Source of the DNA: Henningerozyma blattae CBS 6284
Taxonomy: Eukaryota; Ascomycota; Saccharomycetes; Saccharomycetales; Saccharomycetaceae
Assembly: GCF_000315915.1 (NCBI RefSeq)
Contig: NC_020190.1
Coordinates: forward strand, 744,001 to 808,000
Direction of reading: 5' to 3'
DNA: 64,000 bases
In this document: one piece after another, positions 54,301 to 63,549 of the stretch
How the letters are laid out: every line of letters begins with the position of its first letter
Numbering within the stretch: position 1 is the first letter of the stretch
Position numbers and translations under genes: made by a program
Notes under the pieces: model-generated
The model's database searches: none
What the model saw: only the letters and a program-made list of their open reading frames with translations
What the model was told of the DNA's origin: nothing

Positions 54301-55498
54301 GTTTACTGCTGCTAAGGAATTGACGAAGTCATTAATCAATGTTTCAATGACGAAAATTCAGCGGACAACTCGCTCTGGTTTACGTCTGGAGCATGACTTT
54401 GACTTTAATATGAAACTAGCTCCTACCCAATTAATTGTACCAGTAAGGATTAATTTAGAATTGCTATCGCCAACTGATAGCATATCAACTAAAACATATA
54501 CACCATTTAGCGAAGTCGTCTCAATAGCAAAGTTTAGGAGTCAATATAAAATATTTTCGTCACTTAAAAAACCTAAACAAATAAATGTACTCGGCTCAAA
54601 TGGTATGACATATGGAATTATGTGTAAACGAGAAGATGTTAGACAAGATAACCAATATATGCAATTTGCCACTACCATGAATTTTTTACTTGAAAGAGAC
54701 CCTAATTCTATGAAAAGAGACCTGGATATTACTACATACTCTGTTTTATCTCTTCGAGAAGATTGTGGATTGTTAGAGATTGTACCGAATGTTACTACTT
54801 TGCGAGATATCTATATCAATATTTATAGTAGTATGAAAGTGGCGTATTCTATAAAGAGCTTTTATTCAAAAGCTAAAGAAATGACATCAAATGAGGAAAG
54901 AATTCAATTCTTTTTGGAACTTAGATCCCAATTCTTCCCTGTGTTATATAAGTGGTTTTTAGATTCATTCCCTGATCCCATTGATTGGTTTAAGGCCAGA
55001 AATTTATTTTCTCAGTCGTTATCAGTAATGTCAATGGTAGGCTATATGTTAGGTTTAGGTGATAGGCATTGTGAAAATATTTTATTGGATATTGAAACTG
55101 GGAAAGTCCTCCATGTCGATTTTGATTGCTTGTTTGATAAAGGAAAAATACTTCCAATCCCAGAAATTGTTCCTTTCAGACTAACGGGTAACATGGTCGA
55201 TGCCTTGGGCGTAGTTGGAACAGAAGGTACCTTCAAAAAATCTAGTGAAGTGACAGTAAAAGTTGTTCGCGAAAATGAACTAGCTTTAATGAATATAATT
55301 GAAACAATCATGTATGATAGGCCAGTCCATGATAAACTTAGAAATTGGTCGATTGTTTTGAGGAACAAAATACGTGGGTTGGACGCTAGGGATGGAATAA
55401 TTCTTAGTGTGGCTGCCCAAGTAGAGACTCTAATACAAGAGGCTACTAGTGAAGAAAATCTAGGTATGATGTATATTGGTTGGCTTGCATTCTGGTAA
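48302..55498 (+). CDS. MEC1: Checkpoint kinase Mec1 (ATR)
   Basis: The ATR-type PI3K-like protein kinase that senses single-stranded DNA with Ddc2 and activates Rad53 and Chk1. It is 2398 residues, close to S. cerevisiae Mec1 (2368). Most of the chain is HEAT-repeat and FAT helices. The kinase domain spans about 2080-2360, with VLGSNGMTYGIMCKREDVRQD in the N-lobe, the catalytic loop GLGDRHCENILLD (D2254, N2259) and the metal-binding HVDFD (D2273). The FATC motif closes the protein (AQVETLIQEATSEENLGMMY, then IGWLAFW). The frame is unbroken. The first ATG (48302) gives the Mec1-like N-terminus METHLKYLEELS. Confidence 0.98.
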   Translation: METHLKYLEELSLAIKDSIKRQENEDPISDTNQFPPYKSNENGMGDSKSLKVLNTLLASLKDTRPLNPLNKNDEVFAKCLQVIDLLFQSRPYLIYKMIISFCNEILDISLLNFDNIHRLWLLRLKIGNACKYAYAMYGYTMKFKISEYLFSIVNTNENTLKTALNGNCLESDFITSLRKLYILSYWFCSSSSIFGKSLSFLDSSLGTDSWKSYFQSILRFVMYILDSVHIPSLLIELQVIRVRFLSVAVTMLSRTTLSIGDDPYLPFSDDLKYVLSQLLKFLSNNQQPFSYGDEIIAKCLYRTYILCTSHQKNTGDTVKFYEFFNSNFPISQFLNYEKISSIEIDMFPFSYHTNKALLLLYFDIHRRSADESLLKFNKTTKIWSFEPEGDEILNSIRVHNPIGIEQKQLENLHQSILHDFKMPFTGYTLKTSLARLPIDVPSKAFSSWNDTFKFLSKELSAAISNNSLKRQLQILNILGKISCCEGYHLNWTTNFSSWDLCPICDSNNDRNIFNDISPNRPPAILKSEIYNLVSESYFVDKSTLETDEILFASILTCLSRIFVHFQPPILTNSEDQVEFNDTTIRSNENANVFGLIAIAFRSSNRYIRILASKIIPLWNITPINNFEAKQMQLLLQFLNQNFSTNITETWLYTWTNLTLTTSGERFNSLILKLIDIFNSNEFSVYSGMSFQFRTLTRILHRTPSQLLSQNLPFLLKQYSKNLKERKVSFDKLINLLGFPANTVLDIYQSYIIPYAIIQHDTDVFGEIARIMCEANGRPINEQKYILLEKNSREIFAVALVKYSFFKIPLIKTLFTNRLPTFDTDIVNTGLFDFQTFAEVLKLYKNEENKHEVNDNNEAIIKRSLRFILTRIDCGTISDTAKNSIWSKELEIKYQNQLKNVILGVFQIFSVGFHDMEGRNSFFEQERVINGISYLLSNTSKETIISALAQISICLQNGLEIEEIRLKSMACWIKLLKSLSDEELSTVINEPVSFIFYKWSSFTPKERQSAYDILNELVNNHSDLVFKIKPSLMLTITNHPEVDMLTKNGEFARNLKNNINNINWIPILVVSLHTNNKYVISESLNDLEIYLTKNMSGQELAILSKSENGTNLADLLGALINVSSKYKNINDELCKRAAICIGMIGVLDLSVYHTNRSVLNEIKIYDLDDEKQTIKFLIWVLNDILVPLFWKSENPQKQLFAAFVMQESLKYCGLSCSPDDVSNPEEDPLKADLWNQFNTISKTTLYPLLSSLYLAQSWSNYESLVYPTNKFKEGYTIWIRSLTLDLLKISTNESHPLHVFSSLIREDDGSISQFLLPYICMNIMKKAEKNNEFEIILHNIEREFASIFNYTLTNLNHLQLDSMRSCFNAIFRVIEYCKKWVTWFKKEYWKIHDSHVIKETKTNAMLQRIETFIDSIPAEVLATKSLATNAFERSALYLEQSFRQKSASNVDTSQELAFLQKTYAEIGDLDSVDGMLKVFSTNSLSSKIEELQYSDSWEIAQDCYKILGEFSYDAPTTTKMLKIMYDHQNYLDVLESLDTLPSTIHSKCHNDYINWVSIAMESANLEGNLKYIVNWVERIENIPNITDLDVIFHYNIGKILLSIQKNQNTRALSYIQRSFSLLGSHFISSSTSMTSAKKENLLLKLHGLFDISLLVNSTGELSFDDCISTINHRKRRIGVDFSSNYYVLSLRKSFDSMKNQKLTQKDLIKTHLDIAKLSRNNSRVTIASQALMHCIKNGHAQAELEFAEILWKQGENDRALKLVKEIHTRNKSNPDVSSSDKAAILLKYTEWSYLSNSAPSTQIIRQYKQIETLTDSLDKLYYSMGLYYSRLLERKNLEGYSTKGSLEYHSVKYFLLAFQKNTVKIRETLPKVVTYWLDTADIAMSASKSNPNSSTTKALLDAANKICHEVSGSVKYAPTYIWYSVLTQLLSRLLHTHSLSCKAILHVIISLTFEYPLHLFWYVTPLLESASPLRVKRGEELANEYMSYSPSLKNIGQPRKLFTAAKELTKSLINVSMTKIQRTTRSGLRLEHDFDFNMKLAPTQLIVPVRINLELLSPTDSISTKTYTPFSEVVSIAKFRSQYKIFSSLKKPKQINVLGSNGMTYGIMCKREDVRQDNQYMQFATTMNFLLERDPNSMKRDLDITTYSVLSLREDCGLLEIVPNVTTLRDIYINIYSSMKVAYSIKSFYSKAKEMTSNEERIQFFLELRSQFFPVLYKWFLDSFPDPIDWFKARNLFSQSLSVMSMVGYMLGLGDRHCENILLDIETGKVLHVDFDCLFDKGKILPIPEIVPFRLTGNMVDALGVVGTEGTFKKSSEVTVKVVRENELALMNIIETIMYDRPVHDKLRNWSIVLRNKIRGLDARDGIILSVAAQVETLIQEATSEENLGMMYIGWLAFW

Positions 55499-55707
55499 AT
55501 AAATATATACATGGTATCTTAATTTATTTCCTTCTTTTCTAATAAATTGTGTTTTTATATTAACTAATATCACTAGCTTTCTGTGTTCGAATTAAAAAGA
55601 TCGCATATTATATGCTAATAGATACATAAAATAATATATTGAAAAACTACATAACGCAGATGGCTATAAATTTGACTTAAATTATGAAAGATTGAAAAAT
55701 TCGATCA

Positions 55708-58434
55708 TTATATATTCTCTTCTAGGTTTTGATTTGAGGAGAGTTCAGCTGCTTGTGGAGATTCTAATTGGGTATCGTATAAAGGAGGGTTTAATTCCTC
55801 ATTAGCTTGGGCTTTTACAAACCCTTGAGGAAAAGCCTGTGTTGGGAAAGAAGAGGTCCTCACAGATTCAACTTGTGGAGATGGTGTTTTCTCTTGATTA
55901 ACAAACATTCCAGTGGAGGTTGGAATGGGAGAAGTTTGAATTTTCATTCCGGTTTCTGCTACTTGAGATGGAATAGAGACTGGAATTTTTGGTACTGGTC
56001 TTCTTCTATTTGTAATCATCTTTGGTGGTTCAGGTCTATTTAAATTTGGAGTAGATGCACTCTTTTTTTCAGTTGAAGATTCTTCTTTATTTTCTTGGTT
56101 TATTAAGGTGCTGGAAGGGAGAGGAGAGGGAGAAGAAGAAGTTTCTTCTATTTTCTCTGATGAAGAGTTGTTTAATTGGTTATTTTCTGAGTTTAAATTT
56201 GAATTGGAGTTGGAATTGGAATTGAAGATTGAAGTGGAATTATTATCCTTGACTGTTTCTTTATACCATTTGCCAAATTTTTTCATTGAATTTTTAAAAT
56301 ATTTTTTAGATTGGTTACCATTTGAAGTTTCTTCCGAAGTACTACGGTTATCCGTTTGCAAGCTCGATGTAGAAATATTCTTACTAGACATTATAGCTGG
56401 ACGAGTTAAATCTTTATCGTTAATCAATGGTTGATCATCTGTATTTTGTTGATCATCTTGGTCATCATTCTGATCAAAATCATCTACTTGACTATCATTA
56501 TTATTAGAGGTCTGGTCTGCGGAATAAGTCTCAGATTCGTCATTCATATCAGTGGAAGATTTAATAATGCCGTGTTTTTTATTATGTAGCACTTTTCTCA
56601 ATGAGCCAACTTTTTCCAAAGTACGTTTTTTTAATGGAGAAGTACTACTGGTAGATACAGTATCTACTTTGTCAGAAAATGAATTTGAATCATCATTGGG
56701 CTCAAGACCTGTAATTGAACCATCTAATGAAGCATTTGCATCACTTTTTTTTGGCGTAGAATTAATAGAGGATGAATTCACATTAGAATTTTCATTTTCA
56801 TTTTGTAAATCCATTAAATTTAAATCATTAGTAGTAGTAGCAGTAGTAGCAGTAGAAGTAGTAGCTGAATTTAAAATTTGAGTAGCTTCACCATGCAATT
56901 TTTCTTTATTTAATTGTTCACTTACTTTTCTAACTGAGTCATAATTTTCCCAAATACCACCTCTAAAGATATCATCTTGAGTTGTATAAAATACGTTATC
57001 ATCAAAAAATGGATAAACCAAAGATTCTTTGATTGCCACTGCAAATTTACTTTTAATTGTGTTTGTAACGACGTTATAATTCAATTTATTAGAGCTGACA
57101 ATTGGTTCGACATCGATATCAATGGTAGGTTCTGATTGGAAGGTATACCAAATTCTGTTTGATGGCGGTGGTTTAATCATAATTAAAATTGGACCGGACA
57201 TTTCTTTCAATTTCACTTCTAATTTAATTGAGATAGTTCTTTGTTTAAATCTTGAACCCAAATTGATTTGAGCCTTTGTAGCAATTCTCAGAGTCAAATT
57301 TCCCTTGTAGATTAAATCAAATCCAATTTTGGTCAATCCATCAGGAGATAATTCAAATAATTTGGGGTTTGTAATCATTGGTGCAGCGTTGCCAACATCA
57401 ACTTTTTCAATGACAAAATCATCTAAGAAACCAGGAGTATTAATTTTAGTTAATTTCTTATAAAGTTTATCACGTAATAAATCATTTAAAGTATTAGTTT
57501 GTTGTAACGACAAAAATATACGGCCTATCAAAGCATTTAACCATTTAGTAGATAATTGGCCTTCAGTGGAATTCAAAGTCTGAATTAAATACAGCATATC
57601 ACGAGTGTTCAAATGAGCTGTATTCGCAGTCAAATTGGAATCTAATAATGGGTTTATATTCTTTTGTTTAGTCTTATTGTTCTTAGAAGCATTGATCAAC
57701 TTAAAATACCAATCTTCCTTTTCTGTATTATTGTCGAAGTATAAGAAAAATTGATTTGAAGAAGAAGGTGTAGAATCAGATGTAACGGAGGAATTATTTG
57801 TTAGAGAATCAAAATTTAATTTATTGGTGGATTTATCAATCAATTCATCTGTATTTCTAATAATTGAAATACAGGTTCTCTTTGTGAAAAGTGAACCATC
57901 GGATGATTCATTATTTGGATTACGTGGCCATAGAGTGACAAAACTATTTTGTAAAGTAATAGCATGAACCAAATGGCTATTTTTTTCATTGTCATCTCTG
58001 TAAAGAAACAAATTCCCATGTCTCAAAATAGCAAAGAATTTATTTTTTTTCTTTAATTGACTTCTTTCTGGTACAATTTCATCATTAATAGTGTGATTAG
58101 AAATGTCAACGACTAAATTTGGATCATTCTTATTGATCATGTCCATGAAGTCACTCGAATGATAATAATACACTTTAGTAACGGATAACCAACCCTTTTG
58201 GGTAACTTCTACACCTTTGGCTTCTTCAATATTACCTACTTTGAAATCAGGACTGACCTTTTCAAATAATAGCCTTTCATCTTCAGCATTCTTGGTCTCT
58301 TGGAGTTGGTTTTCTTCTTGAAGTTGAATGGTTTTCAATTGTTTATGTATAAAATATGCAGCTATCAAGGCTAACGGTAAAAACGTTATACCACCAAATA
58401 AATAGATGGCTAAAAATGCCTTAAAACTGATCAT
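55708..58434 (-). CDS. NVJ2: Lipid-transfer protein of the nucleus-vacuole junction, Nvj2
   Basis: Nvj2 is an ER protein with a lipid-transferring SMP domain, found at nucleus-vacuole and ER-Golgi contacts. The 908-residue protein starts with one membrane segment (residues 5-27), then a PH-like region at about 75-250 (GWLSVTKVYYYHSSDF, FFAILRHGNLFLYRDD, KEDWYFKLINASKN). The SMP domain lies at about 285-490 (STKWLNALIGRIFLSLQQT, GSRFKQRTISIKLEVKLKEM). The rest is disordered, with Ser, Asn and Asp runs and a proline-rich end. S. cerevisiae Nvj2 has 770 residues; the extra length is in the tail. Position matches YPR091C. Confidence 0.92.
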   Translation of the reverse strand: MISFKAFLAIYLFGGITFLPLALIAAYFIHKQLKTIQLQEENQLQETKNAEDERLLFEKVSPDFKVGNIEEAKGVEVTQKGWLSVTKVYYYHSSDFMDMINKNDPNLVVDISNHTINDEIVPERSQLKKKNKFFAILRHGNLFLYRDDNEKNSHLVHAITLQNSFVTLWPRNPNNESSDGSLFTKRTCISIIRNTDELIDKSTNKLNFDSLTNNSSVTSDSTPSSSNQFFLYFDNNTEKEDWYFKLINASKNNKTKQKNINPLLDSNLTANTAHLNTRDMLYLIQTLNSTEGQLSTKWLNALIGRIFLSLQQTNTLNDLLRDKLYKKLTKINTPGFLDDFVIEKVDVGNAAPMITNPKLFELSPDGLTKIGFDLIYKGNLTLRIATKAQINLGSRFKQRTISIKLEVKLKEMSGPILIMIKPPPSNRIWYTFQSEPTIDIDVEPIVSSNKLNYNVVTNTIKSKFAVAIKESLVYPFFDDNVFYTTQDDIFRGGIWENYDSVRKVSEQLNKEKLHGEATQILNSATTSTATTATTTNDLNLMDLQNENENSNVNSSSINSTPKKSDANASLDGSITGLEPNDDSNSFSDKVDTVSTSSTSPLKKRTLEKVGSLRKVLHNKKHGIIKSSTDMNDESETYSADQTSNNNDSQVDDFDQNDDQDDQQNTDDQPLINDKDLTRPAIMSSKNISTSSLQTDNRSTSEETSNGNQSKKYFKNSMKKFGKWYKETVKDNNSTSIFNSNSNSNSNLNSENNQLNNSSSEKIEETSSSPSPLPSSTLINQENKEESSTEKKSASTPNLNRPEPPKMITNRRRPVPKIPVSIPSQVAETGMKIQTSPIPTSTGMFVNQEKTPSPQVESVRTSSFPTQAFPQGFVKAQANEELNPPLYDTQLESPQAAELSSNQNLEENI

Positions 58435-60564
58435 AGCTTATGATGCTTATTATCTTAAATATGGTAAAGACAGATAATATACGGAACACTTTGTATCAAT
58501 AAAGTTGCAAAACTATCAGCAAGCAAAGAGGCAACAATACCACTATAATTCTAATATAAGAAAAAAAACTAAAAAAGTGTCAGTTATCTTCCTTTATCCA
58601 TTAATTAATTATCCTATTCGATCGTCAAAACCAAAGGGTTTATATTTGGAGAATTCTGCTATTTAAATATTGACATAATCCATTCAAGTGAAATTTCAAG
58701 CATCCGATGTTACCTAAAGCGTCGTTGTTTGTTTTTGTTCAAACACCTTCTAAAATAACACCAAATTGAATAGAAAATGGAACAGGAAGAAAATGCATAA
58801 AACCCGCGGCTTTTGCCTATTCGGTCCATTGTTTCGCGTCTTCGGCACCAGAGAAAAGGCTGCAGAACAGATATTTCAACGTCCTACCTAGGCAATGGCT
58901 TTGTGATGAGGCAATATCTCAAGAAGATTAGATTCATAATCATTACCTGAAGTGTCAACGTGGTAAAGTCTATTAGATTGATTACAAGACAATGAATGTG
59001 GTCAAAAAACCAAGCGAGACTTCATAAAGACGTTTTTATGCAAGACAAAATAGAAAGAAGTATAATAATAGTAAAATCAGAGTCATTAAATCAGTTTTTT
59101 TTGTTTTTTGTAGTCATTAAACCAGCCTTGTTTAAGGGCTGGCATTAGTACAGTGTGAATATTTTGAATCATCACAATAAACTATTATCTGATGTCCTTT
59201 CGAACATTGGTACATTCTTTCTATTTCACCCATCTGCTGATAGGAGTGTGAATGTAACATATCAAGAAGAAATAGGACTCTTGCAAATAAGATTTGTCTC
59301 ATAGAATATCAATCAGCTATCTAAGACCAATCATCACTTCTCTAACAACTAGATTATAACACTCCTACGACCCTCCTTCAAAAAATTTGTACACGAAAGA
59401 GAGACATTGTAAGAACTGCTAGTTCTCGATACTAAAGTATGCCCGCCCGGTCGAAATAAGAATCATCATGTGAGATAAAACATAAAACTATTTGACAAAT
59501 ATATTTGCAATTATCAATGGTTCGATATCTTTGCAGTTAAACTGAGTTATGAATTCCAGTTGGATTTAAACATATGATAAAACGAAAAAGAAAATGATAG
59601 TTGATAAATATTACCGTCATACAAGGCTGAAACTTAACGAAATGAGGTTGTCGACATATAGTAAAATCCAACTATTCAGTCGGAACAATTGGTATTGGAA
59701 TAAATTATAATCATAGGTATATAAATATACTAAAAGCTAACATTTTCTGTTTCTTTTTCATTAGAAATAAATCTATCTGGAAATTACCTTCTGGCAATAG
59801 TATAACTGCTGTTTTTGAACTTCGTTGGTTATTTTTAATTTTTTTCTGTTAGAACTGGGAATTATATTTTTTCAATAATTGAAATTTTTCATTCTGCTTT
59901 TATAGTTGTCTCGGCAAATTTTTTTTTACTAGAAATTTTTCAAATATTTCATATCTCGGTCAACTGAGATTTAATTAAAAATCAATTTTTTTAGGGCTCA
60001 ACTAATCTATTTTATATGCTTGTTAAATTGAAGATGATACAGTTCACACACACACATATATATATGTATATGTGTGAATAAACCAGAACAAAGCAAATAG
60101 TATTCAGTTCAATAATCTAATATTTACTTGAATATTACTCATTCTTTAGCTATGTAACGTCCTGTTTTGAATGCACATAAGCATATTTTAGCAATTGTAA
60201 GATACATCCTTTCTTGTAATTCACATTATATATAACTTTATTTCCTTTATTTTATTTTCAAGTTCGAACCCTTCGAACTTTGCTGGTCTTTCACTTTGGC
60301 ATATCTCAATACATTGTTCCTAGATAATAAAGAGAAGCCAAGGAGAATCGAATGGCTTCTGAAATTTGCCGGATTCGAAATTCTCCCCTATGGGGGAATT
60401 TTATTCACATTAATTTCTTAATTATTAAAGAACTGTGCATGACAATTAAATAATATAAGAGATTTGGATAAATCTTAATTCAAGAAATAATCCTTAAATA
60501 AAAAAAAAATAATAAAAAAAAAATCACAAATCAATCTTATTAGCCTATATCATCATTCTTTACT
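58435..60564. other. Divergent intergenic region between NVJ2 and TWF1
   Basis: 2.1 kb with no recognised gene or LTR. It holds the inverted-repeat patch at 60260-60401 and a CA/TA run at about 60045-60075. Confidence 0.6.
60260..60401. repeat. Cluster of three inverted repeats upstream of TWF1
   Basis: AAGTTCGAA/TTCGAACTT (60260-60268 and 60272-60280), AGAAGCCA/TGGCTTCT (60333-60340 and 60353-60360) and AAATTCTCCCC/GGGGGAATTT (60378-60388 and 60392-60401, one bulge). GGAGAAT at 60342 can also pair with ATTCTCC at 60380. Their role is unknown. Confidence 0.6.
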
Positions 60565-61557
60565 ATGTCTGCTCAGTCCGGTATAACTGCGTCCTCTCAG
60601 TTGTTAGAATCAATTAAAACTAAGTTAAATGGTTCCTCCAATAAATTAGAAATTATTACTGCAAGAATATCGAATGATAATACAAGTGTTGAAGTGTATA
60701 AACAAGATTACTCTTCGGTAAGCCAGTTAGCAAATGAATTGGAAGATTTTGAGGAGCCAATTTACATTTTCATTAAAGAATCCAATAAATCAAATCAATT
60801 TGAATTTTTATCATTCGTGCCAGATAATTCTCCAATTAAATTAAAGATGATTTATGCATCCACTAAAAATACTTTGATTAGACAAATTGGTTCTAACTCA
60901 ATTAATAGACAAATTATGATTTCAGAACCTTTTGAAATTCAAGAATTTTTGGATACCGACACTAATATAAATCAAAAGGATCTATTAACAGAATCTGAAA
61001 GAATTAATTTAGAAATTAATCAAGAGCAGTCTTTAATGAAAAATGCTAGTCTTAGTAAAGGCCATCAATTAGTTTCTCAAACTAATGGTAGTTCAACAGT
61101 TTTGATTTTTGATGTAAATTTGGACGATTCTGGTAATACTTTAGTAGAGTTATTAAATCAAACCAATTTGATCTCATTTGGCATTAATTTAGATAACGAA
61201 AAAGTACAAATTAGAAATAAATTACAAATTTCGAAGCCAGGATCAATTAAAATCACTCAAGAAGAACCAAGCTATAATATTTATAAAAACTTGGATAACA
61301 ACAAATATTATTTTATCTACAGTTGTCCATCAGGTTGTAGAGTTAAAGAGCGTATGATTTATGCTTCAAATAGGTCCGGGTTTATTAAATATTTAAATGA
61401 AAATCAAAAGATTGAATTAGAAAACACTATTGAAATTGGTGATTTCGATGAATTAGAAATCTCTTTGATATCAGAGAATTCAAATGATAGCTCGATTGAC
61501 ATGAACAATGAAAGAAAATTCAGTAAACCAAAGGGACCAATGAGAAGAAGAAAATAA
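60565..61557 (+). CDS. TWF1: Twinfilin, actin monomer-binding protein
   Basis: Twinfilin binds ADP-actin monomers and caps filaments at cortical patches. The 330-residue protein has two ADF/cofilin-like domains: about 5-140 (MIYASTKNTLIRQIGSN in the first) and about 172-310 (FIYSCPSGCRVKERMIYAS in the second), and a C-terminal basic tail KPKGPMRRRK. Length matches S. cerevisiae Twf1 (332), and MSAQSGI matches its N-terminus. In S. cerevisiae the gene is YGR080W; here it lies between NVJ2 and ASR1, which are near neighbours on chromosome XVI. Confidence 0.95.
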   Translation: MSAQSGITASSQLLESIKTKLNGSSNKLEIITARISNDNTSVEVYKQDYSSVSQLANELEDFEEPIYIFIKESNKSNQFEFLSFVPDNSPIKLKMIYASTKNTLIRQIGSNSINRQIMISEPFEIQEFLDTDTNINQKDLLTESERINLEINQEQSLMKNASLSKGHQLVSQTNGSSTVLIFDVNLDDSGNTLVELLNQTNLISFGINLDNEKVQIRNKLQISKPGSIKITQEEPSYNIYKNLDNNKYYFIYSCPSGCRVKERMIYASNRSGFIKYLNENQKIELENTIEIGDFDELEISLISENSNDSSIDMNNERKFSKPKGPMRRRK

Positions 61558-61881
61558 AAGCATTTCACTCCATACATTTTTAATATATCATGCATTTATT
61601 TATCTATGTATATATTATAATATGTTTAAAGTCAAACAAATCAGTTAACTACTATATATATTGGTATATGCTGTGTTATGTATTCTGTATGTTATATGCT
61701 ATATATTTAGGCATTCTTATAAAACCTTCATTATTTTTGGTAGATTTGTTAATTGTGTATTCTGCATAAGATTCTCTGTGTATCAATTTATCAAATATTC
61801 AAATATTAATATAGAAAAGTTTAAGTTTTTGAATGTTTCATTAATTTCCTTTTATTAAGTTAAACAGAATAATTGTTAAGG
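61558..61881. other. Spacer between convergent TWF1 and ASR1
   Basis: AT-rich sequence with TATATA motifs that could serve both 3' ends. No gene seen. Confidence 0.6.
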
Positions 61882-63549
61882 TTAGTTGATGAACTCTGGT
61901 ATAGCTTCAAATTCTTTTAATATTTCAACCTTAGCAAGATAATCAAAGTTATGGAGTTTGTTATCATAATTCAAGTCAGAAATTACATATAATTTCCTTG
62001 ATACACTCCTGTTAATCATTGTATAGATTTCTTTACTTAATTTTTTCCCCTGAACTCCATTTTTATAGTAAGGATCCAAAACTTTTCTTACATGGCTTTG
62101 AATTTTAAACTTAGTATCTCTTTCAACGGCTTCTATTTTTATTCTATCAGTTAAAGTTTGAGATTGAGATGAGCTTTGGAGTGGTGATGCGTTGTTCTTA
62201 GTCTTTTTGTCCGTGTGTACGTGTGAGGAGGTTTCACTATTGATTGTATTATTTGATAAATGCAGGTTAGCTTCATATTTCCCATGGCTATGGTCAAAAG
62301 TACAGGGATTTTTGATTATTTTCTTTTCAGTATTCTTATTAGATAATGGCCTGTTGTTCATTGGATTCTTGTCTTGATCTATAATATAACTTCGTAGAGT
62401 CCCTGGATGTTGTATCCTCCGCTCAAAAGAATTATTAGTTATTGAAAAGTCATTTTGTAAACTAGTATCATCATTTGCATTTTCAGTCTCCTCTGTGATA
62501 GTCAAGGCTTGCATTGCGGTTGTTACAGTTGTTATTTCTTGATTATTTGATGAACCAACGAGTTTACTCGGACAGCACATTTTGCCTATATTATTTGTAG
62601 AATTACATTCTACAATTAGAGGTGCTTTTAACTTCTCTTTGGATTTATGATTATTGAATTGTTTTAGTTCTGATTGCTGCTTAGACTCGCTACATAAGCA
62701 TTCTGAATGATTAATATCATATGAAGCGACAGATTGTACTGCCTGAGTTATGCTTGGTATAGGAGATAATTCTGAAAGGTCAACTGATGTTGACGATGAA
62801 TTGATTCTTTCTGGGGTAGAAAAATTATCAGAATTGCTTTCTTCAATGGAAAAGTTATCGATATATATATCATTAGATAGAAGAGTTCTAGTAAATCTTG
62901 GTTGAGTGATGGTAAGCACAGTTGTCTGACAATTTAAGCAGTCTCTCCAATTTTCTAAATCTCCAATTTCTGTAGCTAACGAATGCAAACATGATTCATG
63001 ATATCTTCTATTACATTGAGGACACTGATCAAAAATATCATTGGCCTCACCTTCTACCCCACAAATAGTACAATAAACGCAATCGCAATATTCATCCTCT
63101 TCCGTATTAGAGTGAAATTCATCTATATCTTCTTGAATTAAGTGATGTAAAGATGATGGTTGTGGTGAATTGTAAGATGATTGATTGTAATTGGATGAGG
63201 AGCCTTGATTGTCTTCACCAAAGAAGCCTGTAGAGGATAGGCTATTGTATAAAATTGACTGTGGCAAATATTCTTCAATAATACTGGCTTCCGCCCCAGT
63301 AGAAATATTAAATTCAAAAATATCGGATGATTCACGTAGGCCACCATCTAGTGGTAAACCGTTTGGATCTTTATATAGGGTTTTTTGTATGACAATATTG
63401 GATACCCTACGACATACAGGGCATTCTAAACTTTTGGAGGTCAAATGCCATTGTCTAATGCAGTTAAAATGAAAATTATGTTGACAAACTTTTAAACTAC
63501 CCAGTATATCTGTAATATCCTCCAGACAGATTGGACAATTCTGTATCAT
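61882..63549 (-). CDS. ASR1: RING/PHD ubiquitin ligase Asr1
   Basis: Asr1 is a ubiquitin ligase that binds the phosphorylated RNA polymerase II tail and has been linked to alcohol stress. The 555-residue protein starts with a RING (CPICLEDITDILGS ... CQHNFHFNCIRQWH ... CPVCRR, residues 5-42). A PHD-type finger lies at about 155-205 (CTICGVEG, CPQCNRRYHESCLHSL, CLNC). The C-terminal end, from about residue 475 (KFKIQSHVRKVLDPYYKNGV, SVSRKLYVISD), matches the polymerase-binding region of S. cerevisiae Asr1. The whole is almost twice the 288 residues of that protein; the extra 250 residues between PHD and C-terminus are Ser/Asn-rich. Position fits YPR093C. Confidence 0.88.
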   Translation of the reverse strand: MIQNCPICLEDITDILGSLKVCQHNFHFNCIRQWHLTSKSLECPVCRRVSNIVIQKTLYKDPNGLPLDGGLRESSDIFEFNISTGAEASIIEEYLPQSILYNSLSSTGFFGEDNQGSSSNYNQSSYNSPQPSSLHHLIQEDIDEFHSNTEEDEYCDCVYCTICGVEGEANDIFDQCPQCNRRYHESCLHSLATEIGDLENWRDCLNCQTTVLTITQPRFTRTLLSNDIYIDNFSIEESNSDNFSTPERINSSSTSVDLSELSPIPSITQAVQSVASYDINHSECLCSESKQQSELKQFNNHKSKEKLKAPLIVECNSTNNIGKMCCPSKLVGSSNNQEITTVTTAMQALTITEETENANDDTSLQNDFSITNNSFERRIQHPGTLRSYIIDQDKNPMNNRPLSNKNTEKKIIKNPCTFDHSHGKYEANLHLSNNTINSETSSHVHTDKKTKNNASPLQSSSQSQTLTDRIKIEAVERDTKFKIQSHVRKVLDPYYKNGVQGKKLSKEIYTMINRSVSRKLYVISDLNYDNKLHNFDYLAKVEILKEFEAIPEFIN

